Source: UBA1367 sp040268355 (GTDB taxonomy: Bacteria > Actinomycetota > Coriobacteriia > Coriobacteriales > Atopobiaceae). From it: a stretch of DNA of 40,732 bases. Below are positions 32,353 through 40,095 of the stretch, one piece after another. The number at the start of each line of letters is the position of its first letter. Positions within the stretch are counted from its first letter, which is position 1. The notes beneath the pieces were generated by a model, which worked only from the letters and a program-made list of their open reading frames with translations, did not search any database and was not told the DNA's origin. A program made the translations under genes and the position numbers. The stretch spans positions 1 through 40,732 of the forward strand of contig JAWRIT010000100.1 in NCBI GenBank assembly GCA_040268355.1, written 5' to 3'.

Positions 32353-33273
32353 CTAGTACTCGATCCCCGACATAGCTTGGGCGGAGGAGCGATAGACATC
32401 TTGGCTGTAGTGCCCCAGTTCAAAGAAAGCGCGCTTGGTGTCCTCCACGGCCGCACGGATGGGCTCCAGGTCTTTGATCGCAAGCGAAGTGAAGATCACG
32501 TCTACGATGAGTAGCTGCACATTCAGGGCTGTCTGGCTTGTGAGGCGCAGGCTGTTCTCAGCACATGCTGTGAGCAAGAGGCAGGTCGCCTTCTGGGCGA
32601 TCGGACAGTTGCGCTGCTGCGTCACCACAATTACGTCGCAACCGCGGTCGCGCGCGATACCCACAAGCTCCTCGTTCTCAGATGTGCGCCCTAAGACTGA
32701 GAAGCAGACCAGAAGATCGTCCTCCACGATTCCCAAGATCGACTCGAGCTGGACATGTAGATCCTCGTAGTAGACGGTTTCCACGCCCAGACGCATCATC
32801 TTGATCACGAATGCCTGTGCGACGATGCCGGTGCTGCCGAAGGCCGCAACAAAGACGCGTCGCCTCTTCTTGCGCGCCTCTTCGATAAGGGCGCCGGCTC
32901 GCTCAAGCTCCTCGCGGTCGAGCATCGCCGCTGTGTTCTCGAACGAGTTCACGGTGAAGGAGGTCAGCTTGTCGAGCACCTCGCCTGCCGTGTCACCCGG
33001 ATGGATGTCGGCCAGCTCGATGCCATCACGCGCCTGCAGGACGTTTGCAGCTGAGAGTGAGAGCTTGAAGTCGGCGTAGCCCTTCGCCCCCATCTTCCGC
33101 GCGAAGCGCACGACCGTGGCCTCGCTTACCTCACAGGCACGAGCAAGCTCCGCTGTCGACATCTTGGGAACCTCGAGGCGATGCTCAAGGACATAGGAGC
33201 ATATGGAGGCGTACGCCTCGGTCAGTGTGGGCAGGGCATTCGAGAGCGAGGAGAGCAGATTGTAGTCGGGCAT
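32353..33273 (-). CDS. RpiR/MurR-family regulator
   Basis: A 306-residue regulator. The N-terminal RpiR helix-turn-helix is seen in MSTAELARACEVSEATVVRF (about residues 38-57). A SIS sugar-phosphate-binding domain follows from about residue 110 (VFVAAFGSTGIVAQAF; DLLVCFSVLGRTSENEELV). ATG 33273 is preferred because GAAGGA stands 5 nt upstream; further in-frame starts would add a polar leader. It is divergent from the oxidoreductase-PTS genes and is the likely regulator of that operon, sensing a phosphosugar formed by the PTS. Confidence 0.9.
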   Translation of the reverse strand: MPDYNLLSSLSNALPTLTEAYASICSYVLEHRLEVPKMSTAELARACEVSEATVVRFARKMGAKGYADFKLSLSAANVLQARDGIELADIHPGDTAGEVLDKLTSFTVNSFENTAAMLDREELERAGALIEEARKKRRRVFVAAFGSTGIVAQAFVIKMMRLGVETVYYEDLHVQLESILGIVEDDLLVCFSVLGRTSENEELVGIARDRGCDVIVVTQQRNCPIAQKATCLLLTACAENSLRLTSQTALNVQLLIVDVIFTSLAIKDLEPIRAAVEDTKRAFFELGHYSQDVYRSSAQAMSGIEY

Positions 33274-33402
33274 GCCCATCCTTCTCTCTGCCGACATGAC
33301 TTCTTGTTGAGGCGCACCCATACCGCATGTCAGGCGGACTGTGTCGTAACGCCACACCTATAAGTTTCATAAAGCTAGCAGAACGGCACACTACGCCTCC
33401 CC

Positions 33403-33450
33403 TTTCCATGGAGAAACCGCTTAGAGGAAATTTCATTACTCTCATGGAAA
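33403..33450. promoter_or_regulatory. AT-rich intergenic region with RpiR-type site candidates
   Basis: Between the divergent RpiR and oxidoreductase genes the otherwise GC-rich sequence becomes AT-rich. It contains TTTCCATGGAGAAA (33403-33416), nearly palindromic, and TTTCAT-N7-ATGGAAA (33431-33450). Shared TTTCCAT/ATGGAAA half-sites suggest a double operator. No clear promoter hexamers were found. Confidence 0.35.
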
Positions 33451-33537
33451 AGAATTGAGAAATTAAACTTCCTCTTTCGTGGGCTCGGGTAAGCTTGCGC
33501 CACCGAAGGGTTTGGAGCAATTGTGAAGGGAGATCCT

Positions 33538-34560
33538 GTGGCAGACAAACTGAAGGTCGCGGTGGTGGGCGCAGGAATCTACGGATCGAACCACCTGAAT
33601 GCCTACACCTGGAACCCCAAGACAGACCTCGTGGCCGTATGCGACCTCAACAAAGAGGCACGTGACCGTGTAGCCAAGGAGTACGGCTGCGCGACATTCG
33701 AGGACGTGGATGTGATGCTCGACGTAGCCGAGGTCGACATTGTCTCTGTCGCCACACCCGATCCTTACCACAAGGGTCCCGTGCTCTCAGCGATCCGTCA
33801 TGGCAAGGATGTGCTGGTCGAAAAGCCCTTGGCTACCACCTCTGCCGACGCTCATGAGATCATCGCCGAGGCCGAGCGTGCTGGCGTGCGCGTCATGGTC
33901 GACTACCACAAACGCTTCGATCCCGCCTCGATCGCCGTTCGAAACAAGCTCCGCGAGCCTGCAACCGGCAAACCCATCCGCGGCTACATGCGCATGGACG
34001 ACATTATTGACGTACCTGTGAACTGGCTGCGGTGGTCCGCCGCCTCGAGTCCGGTGCATTTCTTGGGCACCCACTGCTACGACCTTATTCGCTTCTACAT
34101 GGGATGCGAGGTCACGGAGGTCTATGCAAATGGCCACAAGGGGGTCCTCAGCTCACGGGGGGTTGACACCTACGACTCCGTTACCGCCATGCTCGAGTTC
34201 GAGAACGGCTGTGTGTGGACCGTCGAGAATTCCTGGGTCATTCCCAACGGCTTCGCCAAGGCTGATGACGGCGCGACGAACATCCTTTGCGAGAACACCC
34301 TCATCCGCGTGGACTCCCAACGCCGTGGCGTCGAGTTCTTCGACGAGAAGAAGGGGCACACCCCCAACATCTGCTTCATGCAGAAGACCGATGGCCGGAT
34401 TTCGGGCTTCGGGATCGACCCCATGAATGACTTCGTGGATTGCATCGAATCCGATCGAGAGTTTGTTGCGAATCTCGACGATGGCCTGCAGGCCGAGCTC
34501 ATCGCCGAGGCCGTCACCAAGAGCGCCGATACGCACGAGCTGATCAAGATCTGTCGCTAG
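33538..34560 (+). CDS. Gfo/Idh/MocA-family NAD(P)-dependent oxidoreductase
   Basis: A 340-residue dehydrogenase. The N-terminal Rossmann fold starts with VAVVGAGIYGSNH (GxGxxG). The family EKP motif appears as VLVEKPLATT, and the substrate domain has HFLGTHCYDLIRFYMG with the conserved His/Asp pattern. It oxidises or reduces a sugar, sugar acid or sugar phosphate; which one is unknown. GTG 33538 has GGGAG 5 nt upstream and is chosen over GTG 33523. It is the first gene of an operon with a mannose-class PTS, so the substrate is probably the sugar or phosphosugar delivered by that PTS. Confidence 0.88.
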   Translation: MADKLKVAVVGAGIYGSNHLNAYTWNPKTDLVAVCDLNKEARDRVAKEYGCATFEDVDVMLDVAEVDIVSVATPDPYHKGPVLSAIRHGKDVLVEKPLATTSADAHEIIAEAERAGVRVMVDYHKRFDPASIAVRNKLREPATGKPIRGYMRMDDIIDVPVNWLRWSAASSPVHFLGTHCYDLIRFYMGCEVTEVYANGHKGVLSSRGVDTYDSVTAMLEFENGCVWTVENSWVIPNGFAKADDGATNILCENTLIRVDSQRRGVEFFDEKKGHTPNICFMQKTDGRISGFGIDPMNDFVDCIESDREFVANLDDGLQAELIAEAVTKSADTHELIKICR

Positions 34561-34593
34561 GCCACGTAGCGTGTGCAAGAAGGGAGCACCAGA

Positions 34594-35070
34594 ATGGCAA
34601 CGCTCAAGATGGTCCGCGTCGACTATCGTCTCATCCATGGACAGGTTGTCGCCAAATGGATCAAGTTCCATCCGATCGATCGCCTCGTCCTCGTCGATGA
34701 CATGCTCGTCGAGGATGACTTCATGGCCGATATCTACCGCATGGCGGCAGGCGACAAAAAGGTCGATATCGTCCGCCTAGACGGCGTCCAAGAGACACTC
34801 GACGCCACCGATGACATGGTCATGCTCATATTCAAAGATGTTGCAGGCGCCTATACGGCGGTCATGGGCGGGCTCAAGATTCCCGAGCTTAACGTGGGTG
34901 CCATCCAAAGCGGACCCGGGCGCAAAACGATCCTCCAAGGTGTGGCGCTCTCGGCGGAAGAGTACGACAAGCTCCTAAAGATCCGCGACACAGGGGTCAA
35001 GGTGTTCATGCAACCCATTCCCGAACATGATGCCGTGGACATCTCTGCGGCGGCGGACAAGGTCCGCTGA
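34594..35070 (+). CDS. PTS mannose-class EIIB
   Basis: A 158-residue cytosolic IIB subunit of a mannose/fructose/sorbose-class phosphotransferase system. The phosphorylated histidine is His15 in VRVDYRLIHGQVV, the invariant N-terminal motif. It passes phosphate from EIIA to the sugar at the IIC/IID transporter. A ribosome site AAGGGAG precedes ATG 34594. The gene follows the oxidoreductase after 33 nt; the IIC gene follows after 67 nt. Confidence 0.92.
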   Translation: MATLKMVRVDYRLIHGQVVAKWIKFHPIDRLVLVDDMLVEDDFMADIYRMAAGDKKVDIVRLDGVQETLDATDDMVMLIFKDVAGAYTAVMGGLKIPELNVGAIQSGPGRKTILQGVALSAEEYDKLLKIRDTGVKVFMQPIPEHDAVDISAAADKVR

Positions 35071-35137
35071 GTGCACACAGGTCATAGTGCGGGGCTCAAC
35101 GTCCCCGCAAAGACGCAATGTACGAGAGGAGAGACAA

Positions 35138-35902
35138 ATGGAAGGCGCACAGTTAGTGCTCATGGCAGTTGCTATGGGAATACTCTACTGGCTCGCCCGC
35201 GGCATGATCGGGGGTTACTTCGCGCTGTTCTTCATTGCGAGTCCGATCTTTGTCGGGGTTGTCGCGGGTGCCATCTTCGGCGACGTGACACAGGGACTGA
35301 TCATAGGCGGTGGTATAGCTGCTGTTTTCGCTGGCATCATCGCACCAGGAGGCAACCTGCCCACGGACTCGGCCATGGCGGCAACGACGGTCATCCCGAT
35401 TGCGCTTGCGACCGGACTCACCACCGAGCAGGCCATCGCCTTCGCGGTCCCCATGGGCCTCGTAGGCTCACTTTTGACGAACCTCCGTAAGCTTGTAAAC
35501 ATCCCCTGGGCGCACCGCGCCGACAAGGCAGCCGAGGAATGCAACACGGCTGAGCTCACCCGCTGCGCGTGGCTCTACCCCATGATCATCGAGCTACCAA
35601 TTCTGTTTCTCCCGGTTTTTATCGCCGTATACTTCGGCCAAGACGTCATGATGGCATTCATGAACGCCATGCCCGACTGGGTCTCGAATGGCCTCTCGGT
35701 CGCGGGTGGTGTCATGCCCGCCATCGGCTTTGCGCTGATCATGAACATGATCGGCAAGCCGCAGATGATCCCCTACACGATCATAGGCTTCATCCTCGTC
35801 GAGTGTCTGGCTCTCAACAACATCACCGCCGGCCTTGTTGCGGGCTGCGTTGCGGTGCTCGTGGTCATGGCGAAGCGTGAAGCTAGCGAAAAGGAGGCAT
35901 AA
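35138..35902 (+). CDS. PTS mannose-class EIIC
   Basis: A 254-residue membrane subunit with about seven or more hydrophobic segments. Family stretches are FVGVVAGAIFGDVTQGLIIGG and GNLPTDSAMAATTVIPIALATG. With IID it forms the sugar channel. GAGAGGAGA precedes ATG 35138, and the gene is separated from IID by 2 nt only. Sugar specificity cannot be told from sequence; the mannose class includes mannose, glucose, amino sugars, sorbose, gluconate and Amadori compounds. Confidence 0.92.
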   Translation: MEGAQLVLMAVAMGILYWLARGMIGGYFALFFIASPIFVGVVAGAIFGDVTQGLIIGGGIAAVFAGIIAPGGNLPTDSAMAATTVIPIALATGLTTEQAIAFAVPMGLVGSLLTNLRKLVNIPWAHRADKAAEECNTAELTRCAWLYPMIIELPILFLPVFIAVYFGQDVMMAFMNAMPDWVSNGLSVAGGVMPAIGFALIMNMIGKPQMIPYTIIGFILVECLALNNITAGLVAGCVAVLVVMAKREASEKEA

Positions 35903-35904
35903 CC

Positions 35905-36765
35905 ATGGCGGAGGTCGACGAGAGGGTCGTGTCCGACAAAATCACGTTCGAGGGCAAACGCGTGGGCCTGACTACGTCTGACGTAAACAAGGTTATTGCC
36001 CGCTGGTACATCAACGACGAGATTTCGCTCAACTACGAGCGCATGCAATCCATCGCGTTTACCGATGCACTGCTCCCCGCGCTCAAAAAGCTCTACCCCA
36101 ACAAGGAAGACCTGCGTGACGCCATGAAGCGTCATATGGAGCTCTTCAACACCAATGCCACGGCAGGCGGCCTCATCCTGGGTACCGTGCTTGCCATGGA
36201 GGAGGAGAAGGCCAACGACATCGACTCCATCCCCGGCGAGTCGATCATCGCCGTCAAGACCGGCCTCATGGGACCGGTGGCCGCCTTCGGTGACTCCTTC
36301 TCGGCGGGCACGATTACCACGCTCTTCATCCTTGCGGCCTGCTCGCTTGCACAGGACGGGAATTTCCTCGCCGTGCTCGTGCTGTTCTTGGGTGCCATGG
36401 TCACGCTCTGCGAGCTCGTCTTTACCGCCAAGCTCACCTACAAGCAGGGCAAGGGCGCGATCCGCGAGGTCATGTCCTCCAAGCTCATGGGCGAGGTCGT
36501 CGAAGGCGCAAACATACTCGGCATGTCCATGATGGGCGCACTCGCTTCGTCCATGGTAAGTCTTTCGTTGGCCTTGCAGGCCACGGTCGGCGAGTCGTCC
36601 ATGGTTGTTCAAGACCAGCTCGACAAGATCATGCCCGGCATGCTCCAGATCGGCGTGCTCTTCTTGTTCTATGCACTCATCTCCAAGAAGAACGTGAGCA
36701 TCGGCAAGCTCGTTATAGGCACGCTCGCCTGTACGCTCGTGCTCGCTTTCTTTGGGATAGTGTAG
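35905..36765 (+). CDS. PTS mannose-class EIID
   Basis: A 286-residue IID subunit. Conserved parts are NYERMQSIAFTDALLPALKKLY, FFNT-like MELFNTNATAGGLILGTVLAMEE, GLMGPVAAFGDSFS and a C-terminal pair of hydrophobic helices. It completes the membrane complex with IIC. ATG 35905 lies 2 nt after the IIC stop, with AAAGGAGG inside the end of IIC as ribosome site. A strong hairpin follows, before the IIA gene. Confidence 0.92.
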   Translation: MAEVDERVVSDKITFEGKRVGLTTSDVNKVIARWYINDEISLNYERMQSIAFTDALLPALKKLYPNKEDLRDAMKRHMELFNTNATAGGLILGTVLAMEEEKANDIDSIPGESIIAVKTGLMGPVAAFGDSFSAGTITTLFILAACSLAQDGNFLAVLVLFLGAMVTLCELVFTAKLTYKQGKGAIREVMSSKLMGEVVEGANILGMSMMGALASSMVSLSLALQATVGESSMVVQDQLDKIMPGMLQIGVLFLFYALISKKNVSIGKLVIGTLACTLVLAFFGIV

Positions 36766-36801
36766 CTGGCAATCGCTAGTGTAGGCCAGTAACTGCCACG
36801 A

Positions 36802-36843
36802 GGCACCGTCCGTCTCCGCATGGTTCGTGCGGAGGACGGTGCC
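36802..36843 (+). terminator. Strong hairpin between IID and IIA genes
   Basis: A perfect 10-bp outer stem GGCACCGTCC / GGACGGTGCC and an inner 5-bp stem CCGCA / TGCGG, with a small asymmetric internal loop, stand 36 nt after the IID stop. CGTCTCTCT follows, only partly T-rich. It may act as a partial terminator or as an mRNA-processing/stability hairpin that lowers IIA output relative to the upstream genes. Confidence 0.5.
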
Positions 36844-36876
36844 CGTCTCTCTATGCGGACGTGTGTGGAGGTCGCA

Positions 36877-37284
36877 ATGAAGGGAATCGTTATTGCGAGT
36901 CATGGGGCACTTGCGCAGGGGCTTCTCGACGCCTTGGGAATGCTCACTGGTGCCCTTGAGCAAGCCAAGGCCGTAGGACTCGTTCCCGAACAAGACTTGA
37001 CGCAGTACACGGGAGCGCTTCGTGCCGCGATTGGCGACGTGGATACAGGAGAGGGGGCGGTTGTCTTCTGCGACCTGCTTTTTGGTTCGCCATGCAATTG
37101 CGCGGCGTCGCTCCTGCGCGACGAGAAGTTGGCCTCGCGCCTTGAGGTCGTGTGCGGCGCGAACCTGCCTATGCTGCTCGAATATGCGAGCTCGCGCGAT
37201 GCGGGCATGAGCGTGGGTCAGATAGTGCAGGTCGGGCGCGACGGCATCGTCGACCTCAAGGAGCGCACGGGCAAACACGGGTAA
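36877..37284 (+). CDS. PTS mannose-class EIIA
   Basis: A 135-residue EIIA(Man) domain protein. The phosphorylated histidine is His9 in IVIASHGALAQGLL; the second active-site segment reads VVFCDLLFGSPCNCAASLL. It accepts phosphate from HPr and gives it to EIIB. ATG 36877 has GGAGG 5 nt upstream; a longer in-frame start would read through the hairpin region and is rejected. The gene order with IIA after IID, as a separate protein, differs from the fused IIAB of the Escherichia coli mannose system. Confidence 0.9.
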   Translation: MKGIVIASHGALAQGLLDALGMLTGALEQAKAVGLVPEQDLTQYTGALRAAIGDVDTGEGAVVFCDLLFGSPCNCAASLLRDEKLASRLEVVCGANLPMLLEYASSRDAGMSVGQIVQVGRDGIVDLKERTGKHG

Positions 37285-37293
37285 GGTGACGCC

Positions 37294-37695
37294 ATGGATG
37301 AGAGCGTCGTGGGCGCTGCCCTGTTGGAGCGAGGTATCACGTTTCACGCCGGCATGAGCATCGTGGGCATCGTGCGGCCTACGGTCGGGGCATACAAGTA
37401 CGGTCTCGGCGGCGTCATGCGCATCAACAAGGAGCACGTTCTCAACTTCAACGGGCACGGGATCTCTGTCATGCCGCTTTCCGACCTGAACGGTCGGCCG
37501 AGTGCTGAAGATGCGGTGCTCATCCCCACTGACCAGATTGTCGAGACACGAATCAGCATGAAGTGGCTGGGCTTCAACCTTGTCATCGAGACCCAGAAAG
37601 GACCGGTCGAGTACAAGGTCCGTCACTATGCCATAGGCATGCCGTGGCATCGCGAGAACTTGGCCGCACTCCTGCTCGCCGCCAGGGGAAAGTGA
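37294..37695 (+). CDS. Small PTS-linked protein, possibly PH/GRAM-like, unknown
   Basis: A 133-residue soluble protein that I do not recognise. The pattern of short strands (GITFHAGMSIVGIV; YGLGGVMRINKEHVLNF; GISVMPLSDL; VLIPTDQIVETRISM; FNLVIETQKGPVEYKV) followed by a C-terminal helix looks like a PH- or GRAM-like beta-barrel. In firmicutes a DUF956 (ManO) protein of similar size and secondary-structure pattern often ends mannose-PTS operons; this may be a positional analogue, but I see no clear sequence match. It lies 9 nt after the IIA gene and is surely in the operon. Confidence 0.65.
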   Translation: MDESVVGAALLERGITFHAGMSIVGIVRPTVGAYKYGLGGVMRINKEHVLNFNGHGISVMPLSDLNGRPSAEDAVLIPTDQIVETRISMKWLGFNLVIETQKGPVEYKVRHYAIGMPWHRENLAALLLAARGK

Positions 37696-37704
37696 GCGTT
37701 GACA

Positions 37705-37729
37705 GGTCTCCGGCATACGTAGCGAGACC
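37705..37729 (+). terminator. Weak hairpin after the PTS operon
   Basis: GGTCTC / GAGACC with a 13-nt loop lies 10 nt after the last PTS-operon stop and is followed by AATCTT. A second hairpin GTGCAA-AGGG-TTGCAC is at 37761-37776. The remaining sequence to 38051 shows no convincing gene; TTGACA at 37913-37918 could be the -35 of the methyltransferase gene, but no good -10 follows. Confidence 0.35.
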
Positions 37730-38051
37730 ATAATCTTCCCAATGGCAAGCGCCATCAACGGTGCAAAGGGTTGCACTGAGACAGTCAGATCGGCGGTTGT
37801 CCATGAAACCCCAGGTGATGCCGCATAGGTAAGTGGACGCGACCGAACCCAAGTCGGACGATGCTTCGCCATCTGCCATACTAGGGCCATCCGCATACCA
37901 ACACGGATGTGGTTGACAGGACGCTCGCGCAAAGCCGAAATGAAGCCCGCCGCTGTCTCTCATCGTCCTCAGAGAATGCGGCCTCAGAGAGCGCCGAAGC
38001 TCGTCGAAGATTCCAGATTTGTTTGGACGCCACGAACTGTTAGGAGAGGAC

Positions 38052-38699
38052 ATGCGCAGGCAGTCAGGTGCACCACCCGCACGGCAGACAGGTCCCGACG
38101 CATGCTGGAACCATAACTCCGCGTTCTACCCTGAGCTAGTCGCAGACGCCGCGCAAAGGGGCGGGTCCGTCCTCGATGTGGGCTGCGGCGATGGCGCGCT
38201 CCTCGAGCTTCTGGCCGGAGTGTGCGAGCGCGTCGTCGGCGTGGAGGCCGACCCCCTCGCCGCCCAGTCCGCTGCCGAGAGGGTCGGAAGCGGCGGCGGC
38301 GTCATCTGCGGCGACTTCATGGCCGCCGAAGACCTCGCCCCAACGAGCTTCGACACGACCACCTGCGTCGCATGCCTGCATCACATGCCACTCGAGGCAG
38401 CCCTCACGCACATGGCAGGCCTGCTGCGGCCTGGCGGCAGGCTTCTCGTCATCGGGCTGGCCGCCAACAGGTCGGTAGCCGATTGGGCGATCTCAGCCCT
38501 CATGGTAATCCCCGCGAAGCTATCCGGCTGGATCCACAAAGAGCGCACGTACCCCGACATGAGGGTTGCCCAGCCTCGTGAGTCCTTGGGAGAGATCAGA
38601 GCGGTCGCCACCAGGCTGCTCCCCGGCGTGCGCGTCAAGAGACGGCTCTACTGGCGCTACTCCCTGGAATGGACGAAGCTTCCCGCAGTAAGTCCGTAG
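38052..38699 (+). CDS. SAM-dependent methyltransferase, class I
   Basis: A 215-residue methyltransferase. SAM-binding motif I is VLDVGCGDGALLELL, motif II VVGVEADPLAA, the post-I acidic end GVICGDF and motif III-like LLRPGGRLLVIGL. A CVACLHHMPLE stretch is in the acceptor region. The AGGAGAGGA site before ATG 38052 decides the start over an upstream ATG at 38019. The C-terminal WRYSLEW segment resembles methyltransferases of the UbiE/type-11 group; the substrate (small molecule, lipid or other) is unknown. It stands alone after a 356-nt gap. Confidence 0.85.
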   Translation: MRRQSGAPPARQTGPDACWNHNSAFYPELVADAAQRGGSVLDVGCGDGALLELLAGVCERVVGVEADPLAAQSAAERVGSGGGVICGDFMAAEDLAPTSFDTTTCVACLHHMPLEAALTHMAGLLRPGGRLLVIGLAANRSVADWAISALMVIPAKLSGWIHKERTYPDMRVAQPRESLGEIRAVATRLLPGVRVKRRLYWRYSLEWTKLPAVSP

Positions 38700-38774
38700 C
38701 CTCGCAGCACGTCCCACATGCCCCACCGTACAGCCGCTGCGGGCATTCCCGCTCGAAATCCGCAAACCAGAGTA

Positions 38775-38825
38775 TTGACATGCATCGAACTTCGATATAT
38801 AACTCTATATCGAAGTTCGATGCAT
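38775..38825 (+). promoter_or_regulatory. Promoter embedded in a perfect 20-bp inverted repeat (PadR module 2)
   Basis: TTGACA (38775-38780), a 17-nt spacer and TATAAC (38798-38803) form a near-consensus promoter. The inverted repeat has arms TGCATCGAACTTCGATATA (38781-38799) and its exact complement (38806-38824), extended by one A/T pair, with a 6-nt centre. Each arm is itself an 11-bp palindrome (TCGAACTTCGA at 38785-38795; TCGAAGTTCGA at 38810-38820). The first fills the promoter spacer, the second lies just past the -10. The PadR protein encoded in the operon is the likely ligand. Confidence 0.85.
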
Positions 38826-38859
38826 TGCACTGAAAGGTACCGGCGAAAGGAGCCTCATC

Positions 38860-39759
38860 ATGATCGAACTTTCCACACAGAAGAAGTGGCGGCCGTGGCA
38901 GGCCTTCGTGCTTGAGGTGGTCGCGCTCGCCCTGCTGATCACGGTGGGAAGCGTCATGCAAGTATTCTGGGGCTGGACGGGCCTCATCCTCACGGAGCTG
39001 ATGTTTCTCGTCTTGGCCGTGGGCGTGACCCTCATCCACAGGACACCTTTGCGCGAGGTGTTCCCCATGAGCGTTCCCACCCTACGTGAGGTGATCGGCG
39101 TGCTGATCCTCGTGGTAGTCGGTCTGCTGAGTTCCATGATCCTCGTCTTTTTCGCCCTCACGCTGATGCCCCAGTCCCTCGGGGAGATCGAGTACCTGTC
39201 AGACTTCCTCTCCCCGGACAATCAGGGCGCCCTGACCTCGGTGCTCGTCATCGCCCTGTTGCCCGCGATCTGCGAGGAGGCCCTGCATCGCGGCGCCATC
39301 CTCTCGCACCTGCGCTCCCTCAAGAAGGACTGGCTCATCATCCTGATCATGGGCATCTTCTTCGGGCTCTTCCACCTAAGCCTCTCGAAGCTGCTGTCCA
39401 CCGCCGCGCTCGGCGCCCTGCTCAGCTACCTGATGGTCAAGAAGAACAACATCGTCCTGCCCATGCTGCTGCACTTCCTGAACAACCTCGTCCCCATCCT
39501 GTTCAGCTTCCTGGGCGCTAGCGACGGCACACAGGCGACCGAAGCCCTGCAGTCCATCCCAACCATACAGATCCTCGGAAGCTACCTGGTCGTTGGTTGC
39601 ATCGCTCCCCTATTGCTGGTGCTTGCCATGAAGCTCGTGGACCCGGACGGCCACAAGGGCCGCCGCTGGCTTTTCGCCGGAGTCTGCAGCGTGGTCATGT
39701 TGGCAGGCGGCATCGCGTTGCTGGCAGGCGGCATCGCCTGCGAGGTCCCAGCCTTTTAG
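38860..39759 (+). CDS. CPBP-family intramembrane metalloprotease
   Basis: A 299-residue membrane protein with about eight hydrophobic segments. The CPBP (Abi/CAAX-like) catalytic motifs are intact: motif 1 ICEEALHRGAI (EExxxR), motif 2 GLFHLS (FxxxH) and motif 3 HFLNN. Such proteases act inside the membrane and are linked to bacteriocin self-immunity or maturation and to prenyl-protein processing. GAAAGGAG precedes ATG 38860. It is the first gene of an operon with PadR and DUF2812 genes under a palindromic promoter, so its expression is likely induced when PadR is released. Confidence 0.9.
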   Translation: MIELSTQKKWRPWQAFVLEVVALALLITVGSVMQVFWGWTGLILTELMFLVLAVGVTLIHRTPLREVFPMSVPTLREVIGVLILVVVGLLSSMILVFFALTLMPQSLGEIEYLSDFLSPDNQGALTSVLVIALLPAICEEALHRGAILSHLRSLKKDWLIILIMGIFFGLFHLSLSKLLSTAALGALLSYLMVKKNNIVLPMLLHFLNNLVPILFSFLGASDGTQATEALQSIPTIQILGSYLVVGCIAPLLLVLAMKLVDPDGHKGRRWLFAGVCSVVMLAGGIALLAGGIACEVPAF

Positions 39760-39768
39760 GAGCGTGCC

Positions 39769-40095
39769 ATGGACGACCGCATCAAACGCATCTACGTGCC
39801 TATGACGGAGACTGGCTTCTACATCCTGTTCTGTCTGCAAGAGCGGATGCACGGCTACAGCATCACGCAGAAGGTCCGCGAGATGACGGACGGGGAGGTT
39901 CGAATCTCCGCGGGAACCATGTATGGCACCCTCTCCAAGATGGAGAGGGACGGCCTCATTCGCTTCGTCGCAGAGGAGGACAAGCGCAAGCTGTACGAGA
40001 TCGAACCGGCGGGTCGTGAGGTCCTTGACCGGGAGCTCGCCCGCATCCGTAGGCTGTACGCCAACGCGCGAGGGGATGAGTATCGTGGGGACTAA
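39769..40095 (+). CDS. PadR-family transcriptional regulator (module 2)
   Basis: A 108-residue winged-helix regulator with the PadR pattern: TETGFYILFCLQERMHGYSI, then SAGTMYGTLSKMERDGLI as recognition helix and wing, followed by KRKLYEIEPAGREVL. It parallels the PadR at 7999-8319 (SLGAGTLYGALDALQKKGWI). ATG 39769 has AGGAG 6 nt upstream, 9 nt after the CPBP stop. The next gene overlaps it by 20 nt. It probably represses the operon from the inverted repeat at 38775-38825. Confidence 0.9.
   Translation: MDDRIKRIYVPMTETGFYILFCLQERMHGYSITQKVREMTDGEVRISAGTMYGTLSKMERDGLIRFVAEEDKRKLYEIEPAGREVLDRELARIRRLYANARGDEYRGD

Noticed and set aside
35773..37932. A minus-strand open frame of 719 codons opposite the PTS genes
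   Set aside because: It lies antisense to intact PTS subunits, is rich in His, Arg and Asp without any motif, and lacks a convincing start.
37583..38053. A 156-codon minus-strand frame in the gap after the PTS operon
   Set aside because: It overlaps the end of a supported operon gene, has an irregular Cys/Trp/Ser-rich composition, no ribosome site and no recognisable family.
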